A stretch of 5,496 nucleotides of DNA from a bacterium (GTDB taxonomy: Bacteria > Chloroflexota > Dormibacteria > Aeolococcales > Aeolococcaceae). Each line of letters opens with the position of its first letter. Within the stretch, counting starts at the first letter, position 1. The stretch covers positions 1-5,496 of the forward strand of contig JAJZMA010000189.1 of assembly GCA_021850405.1 (NCBI GenBank). Reading direction: 5' to 3'. A model generated the notes under the pieces. That model worked only from the letters and a program-made list of their open reading frames with translations. It had not been told where the DNA came from and did no database searches. Below are positions 1 to 5,496 of the stretch, one piece after another. Position numbers and translations under genes: made by a program.

Positions 1-2630
1 ATGGCCAGGCCCGCGCGCGCTACCTCCTCGGAAAGCTGCTTTCGCGAGCCAACTCCCTGAACGTGGGGATGCCCTCGACCGTGTCTACCGACTACATCAA
101 CACCATCCCCACCGAGGAAGAACCGCGTTTCCCTGGTGACGAAGAGATGGAACGCAGGATCCGGCGAATCATCCGGTGGAATGCTGCGGTCATGGTGACA
201 CGGGCCAATAAGCACTACGATGGGATCGGGGGCCATATCTCGACCTACGCTGCCTCTGCCTCCCTCTATGAAGTTGGCTTCAACCACTTCTTCCGTGGAA
301 AGCGGGAGGGATCCGGTGACCAGGTTTTCTACCAGGGGCACGCAGCGCCTGGAATTTACGCCCGGGCTTTTCTGGAGGGCAGGCTGGGTGAAGAGCAGAT
401 GGAGCACTTCCGGCGTGAGGTGACTGGAAAGGGCCTCTCGTCGTACCCCCACCCGCGGCTTATGCCAACATTCTGGGAGTTCCCCACCGTATCAATGGGG
501 CTTGGCCCCCTAAATGCAATCTATCAGGCACGTTTTAACAGGTACCTCGAACACCGGGGAATTGCAGACACATCAGGGAGCCGTGTCTGGGCATTTCTTG
601 GAGATGGGGAATGTGACGAGCCAGAAGCCCTTGCGGCATTGTCACTGGCTGCCCGCGAGCAACTTGACAATCTGGTGTTTGTGGTGTCTTGCAATCTCCA
701 GCGGCTGGATGGCCCTGTCCGGGGAAACGGCAAGATTATCCAGGAACTCGAGTCCGCCTTCAAGGGTGCTGGCTGGAACGTAATAAAGGTAATCTGGGGC
801 CGGGAATGGGACCCGCTTCTCGCCCGGGATACCGAGGGCGTGCTTCTTGAGCGGATGAACCGCACCCCCGACGGAGAATTCCAGAAATACGCCACTGAAA
901 CTGGGGCATACATCCGGGAACATTTCTTTGGCCCGGATCCAAGACTGAAGAAACTGGTTGAGGGGATGAGCGACGACGACCTCGTGCGGCTGCGCAGGGG
1001 TGGGCACGACTACAGGAAACTGTATGCCGCCTACCGTGCTGCCACGGCGCACTCGGGCCGACCAACTGTGATCCTTGCCCAGACAGTCAAGGGCTGGACA
1101 CTGGGACCGGGATTTGAAGGGCGCAATTCCACCCACCAGATCAAGAAGATGGGCGAGGCGGAACTGAAAGCGTTTCGCGACCTGCTTGAGCTACCCATTA
1201 CCGACAAGCAGCTGGAAGCTGGAAATCCGCCCTACTATCACCCCGGAGAAAATTCGGAAGAAGTGGAATACCTGCACTTTCGTCGCAACGAGCTTGGGGG
1301 GCCCCTTCCTGAGCGCAAGCCAGTTCGTCCCAATATCGACCCACCCCCGGCTCCAGTTCTGAAGGATTTCTTCGCTGGCAGTGGAGCGGTGCAGGCCTCC
1401 ACGACAACTGCATTTGCTGGTATTCTGCGCGCGCTCATGCGCGACCCTGGGCTGGGGAAGCTGGTTGTCCCCATAATCCCGGATGAAGCACGAACCTTCG
1501 GAATGGATGCCCTGTTTCAGGAGGTAAAAATCTACTCGCCCCAGGGACAGCTGTATGACCCAGTCGACTCCAAGATGCTGCTCTCCTATCGGGAGGCCAG
1601 GGATGGCCAGATCCTTGAAGAGGGGATAACCGAAGCGGGATCGATGGCCAGCTTTACCGCCGCAGCAACATCCTATTCAACGCATCGCACAGCTGTAATA
1701 CCGTTCTACATCTACTACTCGATGTTTGGCTATCAGAGGGTTGGCGACCTGGTCTGGGCCGCCGGTGATGCCCGGGCACGTGGATTTATGCTCGGCGGGA
1801 CGGCCGGAAGAACCACCCTCAACGGAGAGGGCTTGCAGCATCAGGATGGACACAGCCACCTGCTGTTCTCGGTACTGCCCAATATCCGCACCTACGACCC
1901 TGCGTTTGCATACGAGCTGGCAACCATACTCCAGGACGGGATAAGGCGCATGTACAAAGACGATGAGGATGTTTTCTATTACATCACCATCTACAACGAG
2001 AACTATCACATGCCACCTATGCCAGACGGGCTCACAGCAGATGAAATTACGTCCGGAATCTATCTGTACAGGAGAGCAGAAGCGACCGGGCCCCATGCCC
2101 AGATCTTTGCCAGCGGCCCGACGATGCTATCAGCACTTGCGGCGCAGGAGCAGCTGCAAAGCAGATGGAAGGTTGCCGCCAATGTCTGGAGCGTCACAAG
2201 CTATCTGGAGTTGCGCCGGGATGCGCTGGCTGCGGAGGAATGGAACCGGACCCACCCGGAGGAGGATGGGAGAGAAAACAGGCTGACCATGGCGCTCTCG
2301 GGATACGACGGACCAGTGACAGCCGTTACCGACTACATGAAAGCAGTCCCGGACCAGATCGCCCGCTTTATCCAGCGTCCTTTCTACCCTCTGGGCACAG
2401 ATGGGTATGGCCGAAGTGACACCAGGGAGGCGCTCCGGCACTATTTTGGTACCGACACGGGGAGCATCGTGCTTAGCGTGCTGCATTCCCTGGTGGCGCA
2501 GGGGAGCATGGACAGGAAGGTGCTGGCGGAGGAAATGGATCGCCAGGAGCGAGGACTGGATGGGACCGGCCCGCACCCGGATGAGCTCCATAAAACAGCT
2601 TCTGCGGCAACAACTGTTCCCAATGGATAG
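1..2630 (+). CDS. aceE: Pyruvate dehydrogenase E1 component, homodimeric type (5' end outside window)
   Basis: Thiamine diphosphate-dependent E1 of the cytosolic pyruvate dehydrogenase complex: it decarboxylates pyruvate and passes the acetyl group to the lipoyl domain of E2. The frame is open from position 3; the codons at 3-62 read GQARARYLLGKLLSRANSLN, matching the helix that precedes the conserved DYINTIP segment in AceE proteins. The GTG at 63 is therefore internal. By comparison with remembered E. coli AceE (887 residues), about 30 residues are missing. The cofactor motif is GDGECDEPE (600-626) followed by NLQRLDGPVRGNGK (from 693). Probable active-site residues are His in GHAAPG (339-341), His in YPHP (450-452), Glu in EEGITEAG (1632-1634) and His in NGEGLQHQDGH (1839-1841); they appear to match E. 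coli His106, His142, Glu571 and His640. The C-terminal domain with GTDGYGRSDTRE is complete; stop TAG at 2628. The two-subunit E1 type is excluded by length and motifs. E2 and E3 genes are not in view. Confidence 0.96.
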   Translation, partial: GQARARYLLGKLLSRANSLNVGMPSTVSTDYINTIPTEEEPRFPGDEEMERRIRRIIRWNAAVMVTRANKHYDGIGGHISTYAASASLYEVGFNHFFRGKREGSGDQVFYQGHAAPGIYARAFLEGRLGEEQMEHFRREVTGKGLSSYPHPRLMPTFWEFPTVSMGLGPLNAIYQARFNRYLEHRGIADTSGSRVWAFLGDGECDEPEALAALSLAAREQLDNLVFVVSCNLQRLDGPVRGNGKIIQELESAFKGAGWNVIKVIWGREWDPLLARDTEGVLLERMNRTPDGEFQKYATETGAYIREHFFGPDPRLKKLVEGMSDDDLVRLRRGGHDYRKLYAAYRAATAHSGRPTVILAQTVKGWTLGPGFEGRNSTHQIKKMGEAELKAFRDLLELPITDKQLEAGNPPYYHPGENSEEVEYLHFRRNELGGPLPERKPVRPNIDPPPAPVLKDFFAGSGAVQASTTTAFAGILRALMRDPGLGKLVVPIIPDEARTFGMDALFQEVKIYSPQGQLYDPVDSKMLLSYREARDGQILEEGITEAGSMASFTAAATSYSTHRTAVIPFYIYYSMFGYQRVGDLVWAAGDARARGFMLGGTAGRTTLNGEGLQHQDGHSHLLFSVLPNIRTYDPAFAYELATILQDGIRRMYKDDEDVFYYITIYNENYHMPPMPDGLTADEITSGIYLYRRAEATGPHAQIFASGPTMLSALAAQEQLQSRWKVAANVWSVTSYLELRRDALAAEEWNRTHPEEDGRENRLTMALSGYDGPVTAVTDYMKAVPDQIARFIQRPFYPLGTDGYGRSDTREALRHYFGTDTGSIVLSVLHSLVAQGSMDRKVLAEEMDRQERGLDGTGPHPDELHKTASAATTVPNG

Positions 2631-2642
2631 AGCAGCCTGACC

Positions 2643-3722
2643 CTAGGGCAACGACCAGACCTCTGGAATCGCTGACTGTCGCTGCACCCGTCCCTGTTTT
2701 TCAAGAAACACAAGATGGGCGAGCGATTCTCCTACGGCTGCCCGCTTCATAAAGTCTGAAAACGCTGAAAAAGGAAGCGCCCAGGTCAGCGCCTGGGTCA
2801 CTTCCCAGACCGTGAGTGGCTTCGCCCGCAGCACTGCCAGGAGCTCTGCCAGTCTGCTCTCATGGTGTTGCCGCAGCTCTGATACCCGCGCCGACAGCGG
2901 GCTAAAGCGCCACTCATGGGCAGGCAGGACCTCGTTGACCACAAGCTGTTCAACCTTGTCCAGCGAGGCCAGGTAATCAGCCAGTGGATTCTCTCCGCTC
3001 TCCACGTGGAGCGAGACGTTGGGGGTGATCCGCGGCAGTACATGGTCACCGGATAGAAGCACGTTTAGCCGCTCTTCGTAAAACGACAGATGCCCCGGGG
3101 AATGGCCCGGTGTCCAGATCGCCCTCAGTTGCCAGCCCTTGCCAGCAGGAGCCATGTCCCCGTCGCCCAGCAGAATATCTGGCTCCACCAGCTCGACAAA
3201 CTCCCTGATACCCAGCGAGCTCTCGGTGAGTGGAGCTACCTGCCCGCTCGGGACACCAGCCCTGACAAGCAGTGCATTCATGTCGACAAGAATCTCCCCC
3301 TGGCGCTCCCCGTACCGTGCGGGAATCTGGGCTGCGTCGGCCGGATGAAGCGCCACCGGCGCACCTGAGGCCTGCCGCAGGCGACCTGCCAGACCATAGT
3401 GGTCGGGATGGATATGGGTGACGATTATTGCACTGGTATCACTGACAGAGGCACCACATGCGTCAAACCCTGCCAGGAGCGCATCCCATGACGCCGGTGT
3501 ATTCCAGCCTGGGTCCACAACCGCGATACCACGGTCAGACTCCAGGAAGTAGGAAAGCACGTAACGCAACGGATTGTCCGGGATCGGCACGGGGACAGAC
3601 CACAGCCCAGGGCGAACCTCCTCCACCGGGGGCCTGGAACCAGCAAGCCAGCATTCCAGCTGCTCCTTGCCGGTGACAGTCACCTCAACGCCACTGCTGG
3701 GGCTACGCTCACCCTGCCCCAT
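2643..3722 (-). CDS. Metallo-beta-lactamase-fold hydrolase with C-terminal winged-helix-like domain
   Basis: Predicted soluble 359-residue metal-dependent hydrolase; substrate unknown. Numbered from the ATG at 3722, the fold's ligands are all present: THIHPDHYG (His103, His105, Asp107, His108), His207 in TPGHSPGH, Asp226 in SGDH and His269 in LPAHEW; Asp70 in VVDPGW begins the core. Residues from about 280 to the end are mostly helical and resemble the small winged-helix domain found after the metallo-beta-lactamase fold in LACTB2-like proteins. No signal peptide or membrane segment is seen. The frame extends five codons further to a TTG at 3737, but that TTG abuts a GGAGGAG Shine-Dalgarno sequence that sits 6 bases before the ATG, so the ATG is chosen. 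The gene converges on the E1 gene and diverges from the thioesterase gene. The family includes thioesterase-, glyoxalase- and lactonase-like enzymes; sequence alone does not separate these here. Confidence 0.9.
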   Translation of the reverse strand: MGQGERSPSSGVEVTVTGKEQLECWLAGSRPPVEEVRPGLWSVPVPIPDNPLRYVLSYFLESDRGIAVVDPGWNTPASWDALLAGFDACGASVSDTSAIIVTHIHPDHYGLAGRLRQASGAPVALHPADAAQIPARYGERQGEILVDMNALLVRAGVPSGQVAPLTESSLGIREFVELVEPDILLGDGDMAPAGKGWQLRAIWTPGHSPGHLSFYEERLNVLLSGDHVLPRITPNVSLHVESGENPLADYLASLDKVEQLVVNEVLPAHEWRFSPLSARVSELRQHHESRLAELLAVLRAKPLTVWEVTQALTWALPFSAFSDFMKRAAVGESLAHLVFLEKQGRVQRQSAIPEVWSLP

Positions 3723-3728
3723 CCCAAT

Positions 3729-3735
3729 CTCCTCC
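3729..3735 (-). promoter_or_regulatory. Strong ribosome binding site fixing the hydrolase start
   Basis: Read on the minus strand the bases are GGAGGAG, 6 bases ahead of the ATG at 3722-3720. The upstream in-frame TTG (3737-3735) shares a base with this motif, so use of that TTG would put the ribosome site inside the coding region. This decides the start. Confidence 0.8.
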
Positions 3736-3760
3736 AATTGCGCCAGTTATGAAAAATGCC

Positions 3761-3770
3761 TACCTTGGTA
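3761..3770. promoter_or_regulatory. Short inverted repeat in the divergent control region (possible operator)
   Basis: TACCTTGGTA has perfect four-base arms (TACC and GGTA) around a TT centre and overlaps the extended -10 element. A protein bound here could affect both the thioesterase gene and the divergent hydrolase gene, whose best -10 candidate on the minus strand is TATCTT (3775-3770). The repeat is short enough to arise by chance and no regulator gene is in the window. Confidence 0.2.
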
Positions 3771-3774
3771 AGAT
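3766..3774 (+). promoter_or_regulatory. Extended -10 promoter element for the thioesterase gene, probably leaderless
   Basis: The bases TGGTAAGAT form an extended -10 element: TG, one base, then TAAGAT, which fits TANNNT and matches TATAAT at four of six positions. Six bases separate the hexamer from the ATG at 3781, so initiation at the usual distance would begin the transcript at or next to the A of the start codon. No Shine-Dalgarno sequence lies before this ATG, which agrees with a leaderless message. No good -35 hexamer is seen, which an extended -10 can tolerate. The transcription start is inferred. Confidence 0.5.
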
Positions 3775-3780
3775 ACTTCA

Positions 3781-4242
3781 ATGGAAACCTTTACGGGCTT
3801 TAGCTCAGAGGTGGCGCTGCGCTTCTCTGACCTTGATGCAATGCGTCACGTCAATAACGCCAGATTCCTGACACTAACTGAGGATGCGCGCCGTGACTGG
3901 ATCAGTCTGCCTGTATTCAAAGGCACTGGTATCGGAGCGGTGGCATTTATCATGGCGCATGCAGAGATTGACTTTCTGCACGCCGTCATGCCGCCAGAGT
4001 GGAAAGTACGCATTACAACTGCTGTAGCGGCAATAGGGAGCAGCTCATTCTCCATCCGCCACACACTGCACCACAATGAAATACATGTAGCCACAGTACA
4101 GCTGGTAATGGTTGCATTCGACTATGAAAAACAGGTAAAGCGGCAGCTCGATGCACTGGAAAAGGCTGCACTGGAAAAGTTCAGCCTGCAGGCAAACAGC
4201 CCGGGCGCTGGCAGTACCACCACAGCAGGGACCCCGGCATGA
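3781..4242 (+). CDS. Acyl-CoA thioesterase, 4HBT hotdog-fold family
   Basis: Predicted 153-residue cytosolic thioesterase of the YbgC/FadM-like 4-hydroxybenzoyl-CoA thioesterase group, splitting acyl-CoA into free acid and CoA. The diagnostic segment RFSDLDAMRHVNNARF (residues 14-29) matches the family pattern R-[FW]-x-D-x-D-x-x-x-H-V-N-N; Asp19 is probably the catalytic aspartate by alignment from memory with the Pseudomonas enzyme. The following helix LTLTEDARRDW and strands such as AEIDFLHAV complete a single hotdog domain by about residue 130. The last 20 or so residues (rich in Ser, Thr, Gly, Ala, Pro) look like a disordered tail. Length is typical. The ATG at 3781 has no Shine-Dalgarno site but a -10 box at leaderless spacing. 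The stop overlaps a short frame as ATGA. Chain-length specificity cannot be read from the sequence. Confidence 0.9.
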   Translation: METFTGFSSEVALRFSDLDAMRHVNNARFLTLTEDARRDWISLPVFKGTGIGAVAFIMAHAEIDFLHAVMPPEWKVRITTAVAAIGSSSFSIRHTLHHNEIHVATVQLVMVAFDYEKQVKRQLDALEKAALEKFSLQANSPGAGSTTTAGTPA

Positions 4243-4316
4243 AGGACAGGTCCGATTCTTCCGTGCAATACAGGCTGGCGATCCCCATGACAACCAGCGT
4301 GCGGTTCAGAAATTAA
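4239..4316 (+). pseudogene. Possible N-terminal remnant of a second 4HBT-type thioesterase (25 codons)
   Basis: An ATG at 4239 overlaps the thioesterase stop as ATGA, the arrangement typical of translational coupling, and runs 25 codons to a TAA at 4314-4316. The product begins MKDRSDSS and ends YRLAIPMTTSVRFRN. That end looks like the opening strand of a hotdog thioesterase just before the R-[FW]-x-D-x-D-x-x-x-HVNN motif; compare VALRFSDLDAMRHVNN in the complete gene upstream. The expected D-x-D and HVNN residues do not follow in any forward frame, so a simple frameshift does not restore the gene and a deletion is more likely. Alternatives are a real coupled microprotein or chance. The resemblance rests on a short stretch. 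Confidence 0.4.
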
Positions 4317-4394
4317 CTCCATCACAAGACAGACCAAGTGTCGCCCCATGCGCTCAGGACAGGGACGCATCTACCAGGAAAGGAGAAAAAGACC
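4317..4394 (+). other. Leader region of the aldo/keto reductase gene with ribosome binding site
   Basis: This stretch has no gene of its own. AAAGGAG at 4379-4385 lies 9 bases before the ATG at 4395 and fixes the reductase start. A modest inverted repeat, ATGCG (4348-4352) and CGCAT (4366-4370), could form a small hairpin just upstream of that site. No convincing -35/-10 pair was found here, so the reductase may be transcribed from the thioesterase promoter, or from a promoter not recognisable by eye. Confidence 0.5.
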
Positions 4395-5363
4395 ATGCAT
4401 TACACGCAATTAGGCCGCAGCGGGCTCAGAGTTAGCCGGCTCTGCCTTGGAACCATGAACTTTGGAACCAGGACAACAGAAGCTGATTCCCGGGAGATCA
4501 TGAACAGTGCCCTTGAGGAGGGAATCAACTTTTTTGACACTGCCAACGTCTACGGCAGAGCCAATGGCTTTGGAACAACCGAGTCCATCATAGGACGATG
4601 GCTTGCAGAGGATCCCTCAAGGCGGGACAAGGTTGTTCTTGCAACCAAGGTGTATGGTGATGTGGACGGATGGCCCAACCACGGGCGGCTCTCCGCACTT
4701 GCCATCCGCAGCGCGTGTGACCAGTCTCTGGCGCGCCTTAATACCGACCACATCGATCTGTACCAGATGCACCATATCGACAGGCAAACGCCCTGGGAAG
4801 AGATCTGGGAGGCATTTGACGTACTGCACCAGCAAGGCAAAGTGATTTATGTAGGCTCCAGCAACTTTGCTGGCTGGAACGTTGCCCAGGCCCAGGAGAC
4901 CGCGCGGCAGAGACACATGCTGGGGCTGGTTTCGGAACAGGCACTTTACAACCTGCTGGAGCGACGCAACGAGCTGGAGCTGATTCCAGCCCTGATGGAG
5001 TACGGACTGGGACTTATTCCCTGGAGTCCACTGGCTGGTGGACTGCTCGGCGGAACACAGGCTCCCGGAGCGGATGCACGGAGAAGCTCTCCTTCGGCAC
5101 AGGAGCTTCTGGCAAAGCACAAGGCTGAGCTTGACCGGTATGAACAGCTGTGCCAGGCATTTGGGGAGCCGCCAGGGCGGGTTGCTCTCGCCTGGTTGCT
5201 TGCCAAGCCCTGGGTGACCGCACCTATTGTTGGCCCAAGGACACTGCCTCAGCTGAAAGATGCATTGACCGCGCTGTCACTGACGCTGGAGGACTCCCAG
5301 CTTGCACAGCTGGAGGAAATCTTTCCACCAGCAGGAACCGCTCCTGAAGCATACGCCTGGTAA
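4395..5363 (+). CDS. Aldo/keto reductase
   Basis: Predicted 322-residue cytosolic NADPH-dependent oxidoreductase that reduces aldehydes or ketones to alcohols, folded as a TIM barrel. The complete catalytic tetrad is visible: Asp48 and Tyr53 in NFFDTANVYG, Lys85 in VVLATKVYG and His126 in DLYQMHHID. The opening YTQLGRSGLRVSRLCLGTMNFG and the segment GKVIYVGSSNF (from 4837) are classic for the family. IVGPRTLPQLKDAL near the C-terminus is the usual dinucleotide-phosphate contact, and the ending AYAW is common in actinobacterial members. The ATG at 4395 is chosen because AAAGGAG precedes it by 9 bases; the frame stays open to an ATG at 4338, but those 19 extra residues lie ahead of the normal family start. 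Length fits the family. Same strand as the thioesterase, 152 bases downstream. The substrate is not evident. Confidence 0.95.
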   Translation: MHYTQLGRSGLRVSRLCLGTMNFGTRTTEADSREIMNSALEEGINFFDTANVYGRANGFGTTESIIGRWLAEDPSRRDKVVLATKVYGDVDGWPNHGRLSALAIRSACDQSLARLNTDHIDLYQMHHIDRQTPWEEIWEAFDVLHQQGKVIYVGSSNFAGWNVAQAQETARQRHMLGLVSEQALYNLLERRNELELIPALMEYGLGLIPWSPLAGGLLGGTQAPGADARRSSPSAQELLAKHKAELDRYEQLCQAFGEPPGRVALAWLLAKPWVTAPIVGPRTLPQLKDALTALSLTLEDSQLAQLEEIFPPAGTAPEAYAW

Positions 5364-5496
5364 GGAACTGGCAAAAGGAGTAGCACCAGTATTATTGGTT
5401 CGCCTCCCGTAGCACAGCAGCGCAGTAGAGGCTAGAAGGCTGGTTGACAAAGGGGGTTTTGAGAGCGGACTGAGAGAATGCAGTTACGTGGCAGTC
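5364..5496. other. Intergenic region without recognisable gene
   Basis: No coding region is supported. An AAAGGAG motif (5374-5380) has no usable start at normal spacing. A weak inverted repeat, ACCA (5385-5388) with TGGT (5396-5399), has no T-run after it and is not a convincing terminator. GCCTC (5402-5406) and GAGGC (5428-5432) could pair across a 21-base loop. A perfect TTGACA hexamer is at 5444-5449, but nothing like TATAAT lies 16-18 bases downstream. An ATG at 5478 opens a frame (MQLRGS) that runs off the edge without a clear ribosome site. Confidence 0.5.

Noticed and set aside
1..60. ATG at position 1 opening a 19-codon frame ending in TGA at 58-60
   Set aside because: It is in a different frame from E1, whose coding signal clearly runs through this stretch; the first bases are interior to the E1 gene.
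642..1136. 164-codon reverse-strand open frame
   Set aside because: Antisense shadow of the E1 cofactor-binding region; no domain pattern and no ribosome site noted.
1677..2591. Long reverse-strand open frames opposite the E1 gene (139 and 153 codons)
   Set aside because: They lie wholly inside a well-supported enzyme gene, show no recognisable domains and look like products of moderately high GC codon use.
3723..3737. TTG at 3737 as the hydrolase start
   Set aside because: It touches the GGAGGAG ribosome site that serves the ATG at 3722.
4338..4394. ATG at 4338 as the aldo/keto reductase start
   Set aside because: It adds 19 residues before the normal family N-terminus and ignores the AAAGGAG placed for the ATG at 4395.
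5385..5399. Hairpin ACCAGTATTATTGGT as terminator of the reductase gene
   Set aside because: Only four strong pairs, low GC and no T-run downstream.
5384..5442. tRNA-like look (GGTTCG at 5397-5402, GCCTCCCGTAGC just after)
   Set aside because: No consistent acceptor, anticodon and T-arm pairing can be built, and the T-loop lacks the usual A after GTTCG.
1..5496. A hidden novel multi-gene system
   Set aside because: All four full genes belong to common enzyme families, with no repeats, transposase, toxin-antitoxin pair, phage or defence motifs.

Overview
The window is an ordinary metabolic stretch of a bacterial chromosome of moderately high GC (about 55-60 % by eye, not counted). The homodimeric (AceE-type) pyruvate dehydrogenase E1, the metallo-hydrolase with a C-terminal helical extension and the aldo/keto reductase ending in AYAW all resemble actinobacterial proteins. 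A probable leaderless promoter with a TANNNT -10 box fits the same picture. Chloroflexi of the Ktedonobacteria type are an alternative; the lineage call is an inference from remembered family patterns, not from a search.

Layout: (1) positions 1-2630, plus strand, the pyruvate dehydrogenase E1 gene, cut by the left edge. The reading frame is open to position 3 and the residues encoded before the GTG at 63 are recognisable E1 sequence, so the real start lies outside the window. (2) Positions 2643-3722, minus strand, a metallo-beta-lactamase-fold hydrolase, convergent with the E1 gene across only 12 bases. (3) Positions 3723-3780, a short divergent control region with an extended -10 box so placed that the plus-strand transcript would begin at the ATG of the next gene. 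(4) Positions 3781-4242, plus strand, a hotdog-fold acyl-CoA thioesterase. (5) Positions 4239-4316, a 25-codon reading frame overlapping the thioesterase stop as ATGA, which looks like the first residues of a second thioesterase. (6) Positions 4395-5363, plus strand, an aldo/keto reductase with a full catalytic tetrad. (7) Positions 5364-5496, no gene recognised; it holds an orphan Shine-Dalgarno-like sequence and a perfect TTGACA hexamer without a convincing -10.

E1 feeds pyruvate carbon into acetyl-CoA; the thioesterase probably releases free acids from acyl-CoA; the hydrolase and reductase probably act on small metabolites or detoxification substrates. No shared pathway can be shown. The E2 and E3 partners of pyruvate dehydrogenase are not in the window. 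I see no mobile element, CRISPR array, RNA gene or unknown multi-gene system. The most unusual points are the thioesterase remnant and the probable leaderless start.
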